DNA of 64,000 nucleotides from Nostoc paludosum FACHB-159. GTDB taxonomy: Bacteria > Cyanobacteriota > Cyanobacteriia > Cyanobacteriales > Nostocaceae. Where the stretch lies: assembly GCF_014698835.1 (NCBI RefSeq), contig NZ_JACJTU010000043.1, positions 1 through 64,000 of the forward strand, written 5' to 3'. The position numbers and the translations under genes were made by a program. Within the stretch, counting starts at the first letter, position 1, and every line of letters begins with the position of its first letter. Below, one piece after another: positions 18,486 through 27,558 of the stretch. The notes below the pieces were generated by a model. That model had not been told where the DNA came from. It was given only the letters and a program-made list of their open reading frames with translations, and searched no databases.

Positions 18486-19682
18486 TTAAAATTCAGGGAC
18501 AAATAATTCCCGTTTGTTACCTGCATAGTGTTGATATATTATTTCTGGGCTATTACCTACCAACCGAGCCACATCTTTTGCATCTAGCTTGCCAGTTTCA
18601 AGGGCATGAGTAATAAAAGTATGTCTAGTTTGGTACAGTTTTCTGTATTCAATTTCCAACCCATGAATTACAGTTGTCCATATCCGTCCCCGAAAGTTAT
18701 CGATATCAATTACTTTGCCTTTAGGTGAAGGAAATACAAATGAATCAGAGGTTGCTTCTTGGGGCTTATTTGATTGTAATAGTTGACGAAGTGAATCATT
18801 GCACGGAAACTTTCTTCTTTCTTGAGTCTTTAACCCTTGCCTAACTTGCTTACCAGATTCAGTTTTAATAATCGCTTGCTCAAAATTAATTTGTCTAAAA
18901 TCTTGTGAAATATGTTTCCACTGTAGAGCAATAGCTTCTGATGGTCTACACCCAGTTAAAAATAAAAACCTAACAAAAGGGGCATAGTGGCTATGTTTAA
19001 ATGCTGATGTTCTTGGACAAAATAGGTTGTTTTCAATTGCGTTGATAATTTTATCTCTTTCTTGCAAACTAAAAGGATTTATTTCATCTATTTCCTTAGT
19101 TGTCGATGACTTCGGTAAATTAATTTTGGTTGCCATTCCCTGAAATGGGTTTTCTGAAATCATTCCAGATTCTATTGCCCATTCGCAGCAAGCTGAAAGA
19201 CGGGTGATAAATCTTTTTCCTGAATATAAAGGAATTGTGTTTAAAATGTAGTCTCTGATTTCGTTAGCTTTATCCAAGTCATGAGTTGGTAAATTTCTAA
19301 CATAATTAGAAAAAACACCATACGAAAGTCTCATGGTGTTAGGGCTACACTGCGGTCGCTTATATTCAACAAATTGTTCCCAAAGGTATGCTAGTGATGT
19401 TTTAGCAGTAATGCTACGTGTTATTTCGGTTGCAACTGTACTCAGTGCCGCCTGTGGTTTGTATTTAGCTAGGGTAGGGTCAAAGTTTCCAGAAACTATA
19501 TCTAGCTCAATTTGTCTTGCCTTTGCTTCTGCTGCTTTACGGTTAACAGAATTATCTGCCAAACCTATGCTGAGATAATGACGTTTACCTGCGAACCTGA
19601 ACCTTAATTGCAATCGGTCATTGGAAGATATGACTTGAACAGTACCTTTAGAGGCTTTACTAGAGTTGGGTTTGGAGTACAC
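18486..19682 (-). CDS. Tyrosine site-specific integrase
   Basis: A 398-residue phage-type integrase. The N-terminus is an arm-binding domain with a cyanobacterial pattern (L-Q-L-R-F-R-F-A-G-K-R-H-Y-L-S-I-G-L). A SAM-like core-binding domain follows (about 95-190), then the catalytic domain. Visible catalytic elements are T-G-C-R-P-S-E-A-I-A-L-Q-W (first Arg), T-R-H-T-F-I-T-H-A-L (box II His/Arg) and I-Y-Q-H-Y-A-G (nucleophile Tyr). All are intact. Its start is 175 bases from the 3' end of a tRNA-Gly gene on the same strand, the usual position of an integrase next to the attachment site in the tRNA. It is likely the integrase of the island lying to its left. Confidence 0.92.
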   Translation of the reverse strand: MYSKPNSSKASKGTVQVISSNDRLQLRFRFAGKRHYLSIGLADNSVNRKAAEAKARQIELDIVSGNFDPTLAKYKPQAALSTVATEITRSITAKTSLAYLWEQFVEYKRPQCSPNTMRLSYGVFSNYVRNLPTHDLDKANEIRDYILNTIPLYSGKRFITRLSACCEWAIESGMISENPFQGMATKINLPKSSTTKEIDEINPFSLQERDKIINAIENNLFCPRTSAFKHSHYAPFVRFLFLTGCRPSEAIALQWKHISQDFRQINFEQAIIKTESGKQVRQGLKTQERRKFPCNDSLRQLLQSNKPQEATSDSFVFPSPKGKVIDIDNFRGRIWTTVIHGLEIEYRKLYQTRHTFITHALETGKLDAKDVARLVGNSPEIIYQHYAGNKRELFVPEF

Positions 19683-19856
19683 AGGTTTATCTTTCTTACT
19701 ACCTTTTTAGTACACCAACTTTACACCCAAGTTACACCCAAAATCACCTAAAAAGAGCTAATTTTTATTTATTGGTAGAAACAAAGATACTACTATCAAT
19801 GGAAGAGGTTAGAGGACAAATCCTCGAAACGCTTGTTAAATAAGGCTTTTTTCCAA

Positions 19857-19928
19857 AGCGGGCGATGGGACTCGAACCCACGACGTTCACCTTGGGAAGG
19901 TGACATTCTACCACTGAATTACACCCGC
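19857..19928 (-). tRNA. tRNA-Gly(CCC)
   Basis: On the minus strand the sequence folds as a cloverleaf. The acceptor stem GCGGGTG pairs with CGCCCGC (one G-U wobble), the anticodon stem TCACC/GGTGA encloses the loop TTCCCAA with anticodon CCC, and the T arm carries GGTTCGAGTCC. CCA is not encoded. The gene is complete. The adjacent tyrosine integrase suggests that its 3' end is the attachment site of the neighbouring element. Confidence 0.95.
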
Positions 19929-20133
19929 GAGTAGCTCTTAGCCAAAACTTTAATATTGTACTACAGCATACCATTATTTATAGCTGTTTTCAATTGACTA
20001 AAATACACGCTGTTTTCGCAACTGGCGATGCTTTCTCTTTCACAGACGCTACCGCCAACGGCAAAGCTTCTCTACCAGACGCCACTCACAACCCTACATT
20101 GCGCCAACGAAAGTCAATGTAGGATTATCTGAA

Positions 20134-20775
20134 CTACAGAACAATGTCTTCGCCTCGCTCAGTGAAGCGAACCTCTTTAATCTTCCATGCCGCATTACTT
20201 GTGAGAGTTTTGCGGAGACTACCAAATAAAGCAAACTGTTCGCAACTAGAAAGAGAAGCTATTTGCCGCTTAGACTCAGGAGATAACCGTAAATCAACTG
20301 TAGCAACGCCATTTTTGACGTTAACACGATACCCAGACAAGCTAAGATCGCTTGTATCTCGTTTTTCTATGATTTTACCCACTGCATTTGTAACTGGTTC
20401 ATCAGCTGGTACTGAAACCTTTTCTGGGATTAATTCTTGACATTGAACGTCACTAGTGTAGATTGTGACATCTGTAGTTTTACTATTAGCAGCTTTAGAA
20501 GTTGATGAGGAAGGTGTATTTTCTCCAGCAGATTCTTGATTAGGAGATTTTTCTCTCAACTGAGCAACACTAGGAATTTGGGTAGAAGTCCGAGATGATG
20601 GGCTGTTTGTCGGTGTTGTAATAGGTTCTGGAGATAATGTGGTGTTTGGTGTTGGGGTAGGGGATGGTGTTTGGCTATCTATATTATTAGCAGTGGGGTT
20701 AGAATTACAACTGCTCAGACCAACAACAATTGTTACAGCGATCGCGCGTAAAAGATATCTCTTAGTTGTCTTCAT
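20134..20775 (-). CDS. GerMN-domain lipoprotein
   Basis: About 213 residues from ATG 20775 (TTG at 20787 adds four). An N-terminal signal peptide ends in the lipobox V-G-L-S-S-C, so it is a lipoprotein. A Pro/Ser/Thr-rich linker (about residues 25-105) leads to a GerMN domain at 106-213 (V-T-I-Y-T-S-D, D-L-S-L-S-G-Y-R-V-N-V, G-V-A-T-V-D-L-R-L). GerMN domains occur in spore germination proteins and, in cyanobacteria, in envelope lipoproteins of unknown job. It is probably surface-anchored and stands alone, transcribed toward the tRNA gene. Confidence 0.85.
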   Translation of the reverse strand: MKTTKRYLLRAIAVTIVVGLSSCNSNPTANNIDSQTPSPTPTPNTTLSPEPITTPTNSPSSRTSTQIPSVAQLREKSPNQESAGENTPSSSTSKAANSKTTDVTIYTSDVQCQELIPEKVSVPADEPVTNAVGKIIEKRDTSDLSLSGYRVNVKNGVATVDLRLSPESKRQIASLSSCEQFALFGSLRKTLTSNAAWKIKEVRFTERGEDIVL

Positions 20776-21171
20776 AATTTTGCTCAAATGTTACATTCCT
20801 GCTATCAACTTCAATATTGGTGGTATCAATTCCGCATAGATTTGTCAATTTTGAGCCAGTCTCTAAAGTGTCAACCTGGTATCTGTTAACCAGCAATTAT
20901 GTTTCAAAGAACGACGTTTATCCCACTAACTAGATTCTCAAAATTCTTAAGAAATCACGGTTCTGAAACTTGCTATCTGATTGCTACAAAAGCATATAAA
21001 GGCTAAAATTTCATCTTTCTCAAGATCGACTTGTTAGCATCTAAATGAAGTTAAGTAGAATCCAAGAAGCTTAGACCGATGGATATTATTCTTAAGATTG
21101 ATGCAAATTAAGTACATTTTGGTGATAATTACACAAAATAAACCAAATTTTAATACTTTTAAGGCAAAAAA
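20776..21171. other. Intergenic region
   Basis: About 395 bases, AT-rich, upstream of both the GerMN lipoprotein gene and the next small gene on the plus strand. I see no RNA gene or repeat. It should contain the two divergent promoters. Confidence 0.35.
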
Positions 21172-21369
21172 ATGAATAGAGGCTCTCAACAAAAAACATT
21201 GAGAAGGCAAAATACAATTCTTGCTGCCAAACATTTTTTAGCAGAAATGGCTAAAGATGCTAGTTCAGAAGAATTAAGATTTATTGCTGATAATGTGAGT
21301 GAGATTGCACTATTTTGGCATTTGATTGAAAATCCAGAAGAAATTTCTTCGTTGGAGTTGAAAATATAG
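21172..21369 (+). CDS. Small hypothetical protein
   Basis: A 65-residue, charged, helical protein (A-A-K-H-F-L-A-E-M-A-K-D, E-E-L-R-F-I-A-D-N-V) with no signal peptide and no recognised domain. It starts with ATG and is open across its full length, with amino acid use like real proteins. It resembles other short Nostoc proteins of unknown function. There is no partner gene close by on the same strand. Confidence 0.5.
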   Translation: MNRGSQQKTLRRQNTILAAKHFLAEMAKDASSEELRFIADNVSEIALFWHLIENPEEISSLELKI

Positions 21370-21428
21370 TCGTCGAAGCATTAGCTTGGAAAGAGGAAGT
21401 GGGGAAGGGGGTAGGGATGAAGAGATTT

Positions 21429-21605
21429 TCATGCTTCTGAATTCTGCTGTATAGCAGTTGAAGCATAGTTTAGGACTTGCGATCGCAGTTCTTGTTTATC
21501 ACGAGCATGAGCGATCGCATCAAATAAAGATTGTAAAGAAATCACCAGAATCTTAGCTGCTAAGTGTACTCGTTCGAGGACTAGGCATGGCCTGAATACA
21601 GACAT
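21429..21605 (-). CDS. Possible small protein or gene fragment
   Basis: A 58-codon open frame whose product (L-A-A-K-I-L-V-I-S-L-Q-S-L-F-D-A-I-A-H-A-R) looks protein-like and holds two in-frame HIP1 octamers. It is divergent from the sulfurtransferase gene. It may be a genuine small gene, a decayed fragment or chance. Confidence 0.3.
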   Translation of the reverse strand: MSVFRPCLVLERVHLAAKILVISLQSLFDAIAHARDKQELRSQVLNYASTAIQQNSEA

Positions 21606-21638
21606 TATTCTACCTGCATAACAATTGGAAGAATAAAC

Positions 21639-22469
21639 ATGTCCCAACACACACACAGCAATATACTTGTCGATACTCAGTGGATCTTTGAACACTTGAA
21701 TCACCCCAATATCCGTTTGATTCAAGCAGAGATGAATCCAGAAATATATACCAGTGGACACATTCCCGGCGCTGTCTTTTGGAATATTACTACTGATATT
21801 CTACTACCTGATTATCGCATTAATTTTGACCCAATTGCATGGCAAAAACTTTTAGAGAATTCTGGTATTACAAATAAGACTACTGTTATTACTTATGGTG
21901 ATTTTGCTGCAACAGGCGGTTTGTTATTTTGGCTTTTCAAAGTCTTCGGTCACAATGATGTGCGCGTTCTTAACGGTGGTTACCAAAAATGGCTGTCGGA
22001 AGACCGTCCAGTAGAAGTAAACTCACAAATTATGACACCAACTGAATATCAAGTGCAAACTCCTGATGCAAACTTGCGAGCATTTTTTCATGAAGTACAC
22101 GAATCTATTGACAAAGCAGATATCGTTTTAGTTGATGTTCGTACACCTCAAGAATACAGTGGCGAACTGTTTTTTATGCAGCCACCTCAAGGAACGGAAC
22201 GTGCAGGCCATATTCCTGGTGCAGTTTCTGTATATTATGAGTTAGCTCTCAATGAAGATGGAACTTTTAAATCAGTTGAAGAATTGCAGACACTTTACAG
22301 CAGTAAAAATATCACTTCTGATAAAGAAGTAATTACTTATTGTACTGTTGGCGGGCGTTCAGCACATACTTGGTTCGTCTTAAAATATTTACTTGGTTAT
22401 TCAAAAGTCCGAAACTACGACGGCTCATGGAATGAATGGAGCCGAATTGCTAATATAGCTATTGAATAG
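21639..22469 (+). CDS. Two-domain sulfurtransferase (thiosulfate / 3-mercaptopyruvate type)
   Basis: A 276-residue protein with tandem rhodanese domains, the inactive N-terminal one at about 8-125 and the catalytic one at 145-270. The active-site loop C-T-V-G-G-R-S supplies the cysteine that carries the persulfide sulfur. The rhodanese marks G-H-I-P-G-A-V (both domains) and V-D-V-R-T-P-Q-E-Y are clear. The loop is closer to thiosulfate:cyanide sulfurtransferases than to 3-mercaptopyruvate enzymes, though motif reading cannot settle the donor. It acts in the cytoplasm in sulfur transfer or cyanide detoxification. It has its own ATG and no operon partner. Confidence 0.9.
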   Translation: MSQHTHSNILVDTQWIFEHLNHPNIRLIQAEMNPEIYTSGHIPGAVFWNITTDILLPDYRINFDPIAWQKLLENSGITNKTTVITYGDFAATGGLLFWLFKVFGHNDVRVLNGGYQKWLSEDRPVEVNSQIMTPTEYQVQTPDANLRAFFHEVHESIDKADIVLVDVRTPQEYSGELFFMQPPQGTERAGHIPGAVSVYYELALNEDGTFKSVEELQTLYSSKNITSDKEVITYCTVGGRSAHTWFVLKYLLGYSKVRNYDGSWNEWSRIANIAIE

Positions 22470-22777
22470 TTATTAACAGACAGCAGAATTCAGAATGGGC
22501 TACGCCCCGCTGAGCTAACAGAATTAGAATAAGTTCTGTGCCACGCTACCAAACCTCAGATGCGATTCCGAACTGATTGATTCTGAATTTTGAATTATTT
22601 CCCAACAAGAATAAATTACATTTATATGTAGTATAAAAATTATGAATTATAAAAGTTCTAATTACAAACTATCTTAAGAATTTTTCTTTAGTCACGAACG
22701 TTGTTTGCTAGAGATTATTGGGAAATATAGGAATGAAGCCAACTTCAGATCACTAGCTGGCAAATAACAACAAGACT
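22470..22777. other. Intergenic region
   Basis: About 308 bases between the sulfurtransferase and histidine kinase genes. It holds a short GGGC-TAC-GCCC palindrome near 22497-22508 of the dispersed Nostoc kind. No gene was seen. Confidence 0.35.
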
Positions 22778-24952
22778 ATGGTTTGTAATCTGATTTCTGT
22801 AGATAAAGATACCTACGAATTGCTGCAACAAGAATTAATAGAGCTGCGTCAGGTAGTTGCCAGTTTAGAAGGTGCTAAGTCTTCAAATCTTCTCAAGTCT
22901 AGCCAACAGCAGATGGATTTGTTTATTGAATATATCCCTGCTGCGATCGCCATATTCGATCGGCAAATGCGCTATGTCCTAACGAGTCGGCGTTGGCGGG
23001 AAGATTATAATCTGAGCGATCGAGACATTATCGGTCGCTCTCATTGTGAAATCTTTGCAGATATTCCCTCGTATTGGCAAGAAATTCATCAACGTTGTTT
23101 GGCGGGAACTATTGGTGCTGAAGAAAATATTTTCCCCCTTGGAGAGGGGACAATCCACTGGGTGAAATGGCAAATAAATCCTTGGTATGACAAAGGCTCC
23201 AATGAAATTGGTGGTATCATCATCTTCTCTGAAGTCATTACAGCTCATAAACAGCTAGAAGAAACTGCAATATGCGATCGTCAACAAGCCGCAGCTCAAC
23301 TACAAGAAAAAGAGCAGTTCTTACGCGGTATTTATGATGGTGTCACTCAACCAATATTCGTGATTGACGTTGTAGATAACTATGAATTGCGTTATGCTGG
23401 CTGGAATTCAGCAACGGAAAAGATAACAGGAATTAGCAATGCAGAGGTCATTGGTAAAACTCCAGAATATGTGCATGGTACTCTTGAAGGTCTAGAAGTA
23501 CGTCAGCGATTTCAAATCTGCATAGAAACTGGTATTAGTATCAAATATGAAGAATGCCTGACTTTTCAAGGTCAAGAAACTTGGTGGCTAACTACAATTA
23601 ATCCTTTAAAAAATAGCGAAGGTCAAGTTTATCGACTGGTGGGAACAGCATTAAATATTACAGAACGCAAACGAACTGAAGAAGCACTCCAAGCTAGCCA
23701 GCACTTCATTCAACGCATTGCAGACTCTTCTCCTAATATTCTCTACATCTTCGATTTAGAGCAACAGCGTAATGTTTACGCTAATCAAGAAATTGGTAAA
23801 CTTCTTGGCTATTCTAATCAACAAATTCAACAGATGGGAACACAAATTTTACCTACAATTACTCATCCAGATGATTGGGAAAAAGTCGTAACTCACTTAC
23901 AAAATTTTACTAAAGCCAAGGATGGTGAGATTTATGAGTTTGAATTTAGGGTGAAGCAAGCAAATGGTCAATGGTGCTGGCTATACACGAGAGAAACAGT
24001 GTTTAGCCGTGATGCTGATGGCAAAATAAATCAAATTCTTGGTGTTTCAACTGATATCACCGAGCGCAAACAAGCCGAAATGCAATTACAACAACAAGCG
24101 CAAAATTTAGAAAATACCCTGCGCGAACTGCAACGTACCCAAAGCCAACTTATCCAAAGTGAGAAAATGTCTTCACTTGGAAATATGGTTGCGGGTGTTG
24201 CTCATGAAATTAACAATCCGGTCAATTTTATTCACGGTAATCTGATTCCAGCCAGCGAATACACCCAAGACTTATTGCGTCTAGTAGAACTTTATCAACA
24301 ACATTTTCCCTATCCTCCAGTAGAAATCCAAGCAGAAATCATAGCTATTGACCTTGATTTTCTCAAAGAAGACCTTGTAAAACTCTTCCAGTCTATGACT
24401 GTAGGAACTCAAAGGATTCGTGAAATCGTTCTCTCGTTGCGGAACTTTTCTCGTCTTGATGAAGCTGAATTTAAAGATGTAGATATTCATGAAGGGATCG
24501 ATAGTACTTTGATGATTCTGCACAATCGCTTGAAAGCAAAACCCAATCATCCAGAAATTGCTGTAATTAAAGAGTATGGTAAGCTTCCTCTAATTGAATG
24601 TTATCCCGGTCAATTAAATCAGGTATTTATGAATCTTCTAGCTAATGCAATTGATTCCTTGGAACAATCATTTTCCGGAGAACAAGGACAAATTCGCATT
24701 TGCACCGAAGTTTGTAATAGCAAATGGGCAATAATCCGAATTATAGATAATGGTTTGGGAATTTCCCAAGAAATACTTCCCAAACTTTTCGACCCTTTCT
24801 TTACTACTAAAGATGTCGGAAAAGGTACAGGACTGGGGCTATCCATCAGTTACCAAATTGTGGTAAACAAACATCGTGGAAATTTGTCTTGTAACTCAAG
24901 ACCTGGACAAGGAGCAGAATTTGTAATTAAAATTCCCATCAGTCAGTCATAA
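22778..24952 (+). CDS. Multi-PAS sensor histidine kinase
   Basis: A 724-residue soluble kinase. A short coiled coil precedes three PAS domains at about 45-155, 180-297 and 308-430, each ending in a PAC-like D-I-T-E-R-K or N-I-T-E-R-K. A second coiled coil leads to the dimerisation helix with H-box V-A-G-V-A-H-E-I-N-N-P (phosphorylated His476). The ATPase domain has N-box L-L-A-N-A-I-D, G1 D-N-G-L-G-I and G2 G-K-G-T-G-L-G-L. There is no membrane segment, so it senses something cytosolic. PAS cofactors are not predictable from sequence alone. No response regulator is adjacent, making it an orphan kinase. Confidence 0.92.
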   Translation: MVCNLISVDKDTYELLQQELIELRQVVASLEGAKSSNLLKSSQQQMDLFIEYIPAAIAIFDRQMRYVLTSRRWREDYNLSDRDIIGRSHCEIFADIPSYWQEIHQRCLAGTIGAEENIFPLGEGTIHWVKWQINPWYDKGSNEIGGIIIFSEVITAHKQLEETAICDRQQAAAQLQEKEQFLRGIYDGVTQPIFVIDVVDNYELRYAGWNSATEKITGISNAEVIGKTPEYVHGTLEGLEVRQRFQICIETGISIKYEECLTFQGQETWWLTTINPLKNSEGQVYRLVGTALNITERKRTEEALQASQHFIQRIADSSPNILYIFDLEQQRNVYANQEIGKLLGYSNQQIQQMGTQILPTITHPDDWEKVVTHLQNFTKAKDGEIYEFEFRVKQANGQWCWLYTRETVFSRDADGKINQILGVSTDITERKQAEMQLQQQAQNLENTLRELQRTQSQLIQSEKMSSLGNMVAGVAHEINNPVNFIHGNLIPASEYTQDLLRLVELYQQHFPYPPVEIQAEIIAIDLDFLKEDLVKLFQSMTVGTQRIREIVLSLRNFSRLDEAEFKDVDIHEGIDSTLMILHNRLKAKPNHPEIAVIKEYGKLPLIECYPGQLNQVFMNLLANAIDSLEQSFSGEQGQIRICTEVCNSKWAIIRIIDNGLGISQEILPKLFDPFFTTKDVGKGTGLGLSISYQIVVNKHRGNLSCNSRPGQGAEFVIKIPISQS

Positions 24953-25087
24953 AGTAGGAGTGAGAATTCAGAATTTAGAATTTATAATAAGTCAGCGATC
25001 GCTGGCTTATTTAAGAAGTTGGGGAGATTGGCGATGCCCATGATTTAGATTTGCTATAGTTGGGTTAACTCTAGAGGCAAGGAAGTA

Positions 25088-25727
25088 ATGTTACTTGAAC
25101 TCAACCAACTAATTGTACCTGTTGGCCATCAGTTGTTGATTAAGGGTATATCCTGGTCAGAATACAAAAATATTTTGGCAGAATTGGGTCAAAATCGCAG
25201 TTCTCGCATATCTTACAGTCAAGGAGTGCTGGAAATAATAGCTCCATTACCAGAGCATGAGATAGGCAAAAAAATTATTGGCAATCTAGTAGAAATCTTA
25301 TTAGAAGAACTTGATATTGAATTCTGGAGTTTGGGGTCTACAACTTTTGACCAAGAAAAAATGGATGCTGGGGTAGAACCGGATGATTGCTTTTACATCG
25401 AAAACGAAGCAGCTGTTAGAGGTAAAGATAGAATTGATTTAACAGTTGACCCGCCTCCAGATTTAGCAATCGAAATTGATATTACTTCCCGCACTCGTTT
25501 TAATAATTATCAACTCTTAGGAGTTTCAGAATTATGGCGATGGAATAGGCAAAGAATTAGAAATTAATATTTTGATTAATGGAAAATATATAAAATCTAA
25601 TCATAGCAATATTTTTCCTAGTTTACCTATTGTTCAAGTGATTCCTGAATATTTGAATAGGAGTAAAACTGATGGGAGAAATGCAGCTATGAAAGCGTTT
25701 CGCTCTTGGTTGATAAAGCAAATATGA
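25088..25727 (+). pseudogene. Uma2-family (DUF820) nuclease gene, frameshifted
   Basis: The first 159 codons are a Uma2/DUF820 protein of the restriction-endonuclease-like fold: E-I-I-A-P-L-P-E-H-E, V-E-P-D-D-C-F-Y-I and D-L-A-I-E-I-D-I-T are the usual motifs. The frame ends at 25567, just after V-S-E-L-W-R-W. Sequence in the +1 frame continues as K-E-L-E-I-N-I-L-I-N-G and ends naturally at 25727. One indel near 25545-25560 therefore separates the conserved core from the C-terminal helix. The catalytic core might still fold, but the gene is not intact as read. An intact paralogue lies at 28510. Confidence 0.8.
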
Positions 25728-25770
25728 TTTATTTACACAAAGACGCACAGACGCACAAGGAAAAATGCTT

Positions 25771-26137
25771 TTAGCGTCGAATTTTTAGAATATCAAATTG
25801 GCAATCTCCAGCATGGCAGCCATATTCCCATTCAGCTTCGCTAATTAATCTGTAAGTATATTCTGTCTCATAGCTCAATTTTTTATAAAATTCTACTGCA
25901 TGATTCCAACTCACGTTTTCTACAGGTCGTAAAAGTTCCTGGCGGTATTTCCACCATTTCCAAGGTGACGTTGTTCCCCAAGCCTTCGACAAAGTATTTT
26001 GCTTCTCGGTTGCTGCGGTTGATGATGCTACCCTGTAAATTTATCGTTACAACTTCAAATTGAAAGCTTTGGAGCGATAAGCCAGGTTTCTTAGCTAAAC
26101 CTGAGTTCTGTTTTGCAGAATTAGATGGAAATAACAT
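25771..26137 (-). pseudogene. Formylglycine-generating-enzyme (SUMF1/FGE)-like remnant
   Basis: Two overlapping frames contain pieces of one protein. The frame from 26137 reads F-E-V-V-T-I-N, then G-N-N-V-T-L-E-M-V-E-I-P-P-G-T-F, the N-terminus of an FGE-sulfatase-like domain. The frame ending at 25771 reads R-P-V-E-N-V-S-W-N-H-A-V-E-F and Y-R-L-I-S-E-A-E-W-E-Y, its centre. The section between them is deleted near 25925, and the C-terminal half with the copper-binding cysteines is missing. Such proteins in Nostoc often belong to STAND-linked or peptide-modifying loci. This one is dead. Confidence 0.75.
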
Positions 26138-26148
26138 AGTATATTAAT

Positions 26149-26162
26149 GTAATAAAAATTAC
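26149..26162. promoter_or_regulatory. Possible NtcA-type box (GTA-N8-TAC)
   Basis: The palindrome GTAATAAAAATTAC fits the nitrogen-control consensus GTA-N8-TAC and lies 180 bases before the polyamine-type binding-protein gene. A TATAAT at 26199-26204 is 36 bases beyond the box, longer than the usual 22. About 15 chance matches are expected in a window this size, so this is only a candidate. Confidence 0.2.
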
Positions 26163-26341
26163 TAATAATAATACACAGTTAAACTGCGTTAGCACGGTTA
26201 TAATATCGGCTGACTTGTTTTTAATCCCAGTACGTCAGAGGGTTTTTTGGACTGGTTGAGGTGGCTATAAATGCTTTAACAACCAGCCAATATTAACTGT
26301 AGTGGCTTGGTTTTAAATGTTAACTTTCTTTTAAAAGACGA

Positions 26342-27427
26342 ATGACTAAAAGACGACAATTTTTAAAAGGACTAGCAGCACTTTCTAGCTTGCCTTTAAC
26401 GAGTTGCGGTTGGAGGCTAGCCCAAGTACGTGCTAATTCTACTACTTCTGGTCGAAGTGACCAACTTTATATTTATACTTGGACGCAATATACTGACAAA
26501 CAATTACTAAAAACTTTTAGTACTCAAACTGGCATGAAAGTGCTGGCGGATGTGTATGATTCTAACGATGTGATGCTGGCTAAGTTACAAGCTGGAGGCG
26601 GTAGCGCTTACAGCATTATCTACCCATCTGATTATATGGTGCAGAAGATGGTAGATAAAGGTTTATTAATAGAAATCAATCACGATCGCCTAATTGGTCT
26701 AGAAAATTTATTTTCCCGCTTTTCTAATCCTATATATGACCCCAATAACCGTTATAGTATTCCTTTTAATTGGGGCACAACAGGCTTTATTTATAATTCT
26801 GAAAAACTCCAAGATACTCCCGAAGATTGGGATTATCTTTGGCAAAATCAAGACAAACTTAATAAGCGGATGACTTTGCTCAATGATGTGCGAGAAGTCA
26901 TGGGTGCAGTATTGCGGATGTTAGGTTATTCTTATAACTCTAAAAACGAATTAGAAATCAAACAAGCTTATGATAAATTGAAAGTGCTCAAACCTGCGAT
27001 CGCTGCTTTTGATACAGATGCTTGGCAAAATCAAATTCTCGGAGGAGATTTAGTTTTAGCAATGTGTTATTCAGCAGATGCCGTGAAAATCTCTAAAGAA
27101 AATCCTAAATTCAAATATGTGATTCCCCGCAGCGGTTCTTCATTATGGACAGACACTATTGTAATTCCTAAAACAGCCCCTAATTTAGCTGGAGCCTATG
27201 CTTGGATTAATATGATTTTGCAACCAGAAGTAGCAGCCCAAATCAGTCAACGTCTAAATATTTCTACGCCTAATAGTGCTGGATTCGAGCAATTGCCAAA
27301 ACGAATACAAAACAATTATAATTTGTTTCCCCCAGAGTCACTTTTAGCAAATTGCCAACGGATCAGTCCTGTAGGAGAATTTGAAGAAGTTTACGAACGC
27401 TACTGGACTCAATTAACTAGTAGTTAA
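26342..27427 (+). CDS. potD: Polyamine-type ABC transporter, substrate-binding protein (PotD family)
   Basis: A 361-residue periplasmic binding protein. The N-terminus has a twin-arginine motif (K-R-R-Q-F-L-K-G) and then a lipobox-like L-T-S-C, so it looks like a Tat-exported lipoprotein. The mature part has the PotD pattern: Y-I-Y-T-W-T-Q-Y at the start, Y-P-S-D-Y-M-V, F-N-W-G-T-T-G-F, and an acidic ligand region around D-T-D-A-W and C-Y-S-A-D-A. It presumably delivers putrescine or spermidine, although the exact ligand cannot be told from sequence. The permease gene potB follows after a 130-base heptamer repeat. An ATPase gene is not adjacent. Confidence 0.85.
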   Translation: MTKRRQFLKGLAALSSLPLTSCGWRLAQVRANSTTSGRSDQLYIYTWTQYTDKQLLKTFSTQTGMKVLADVYDSNDVMLAKLQAGGGSAYSIIYPSDYMVQKMVDKGLLIEINHDRLIGLENLFSRFSNPIYDPNNRYSIPFNWGTTGFIYNSEKLQDTPEDWDYLWQNQDKLNKRMTLLNDVREVMGAVLRMLGYSYNSKNELEIKQAYDKLKVLKPAIAAFDTDAWQNQILGGDLVLAMCYSADAVKISKENPKFKYVIPRSGSSLWTDTIVIPKTAPNLAGAYAWINMILQPEVAAQISQRLNISTPNSAGFEQLPKRIQNNYNLFPPESLLANCQRISPVGEFEEVYERYWTQLTSS

Positions 27428-27556
27428 ATAGAGTTAGGAGTTAGGAGTTAGGAGTTGGGAGTTAGGAGTTGGGAGTTGGGAGTTGGGAGTTGGGAGTTGG
27501 GGGTTGGGGGTTGGGAGTTAGGAGTTAGGAGTTGGGAGTTAGGAGTTAGAAGTTAA
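27428..27556. repeat. Heptanucleotide tandem repeat (GGAGTTA/GGAGTTG)
   Basis: About 17 copies of a 7-base unit, GGAGTTA or GGAGTTG (with GGGGTTG variants), fill the gap between the binding-protein and permease genes and run up to the GTG start of the permease. The same unit recurs at 32947-33040 and, inverted, at 33483-33513. It is typical of short tandem repeats in heterocystous cyanobacteria. Confidence 0.9.
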
Positions 27557-27558
27557 AA

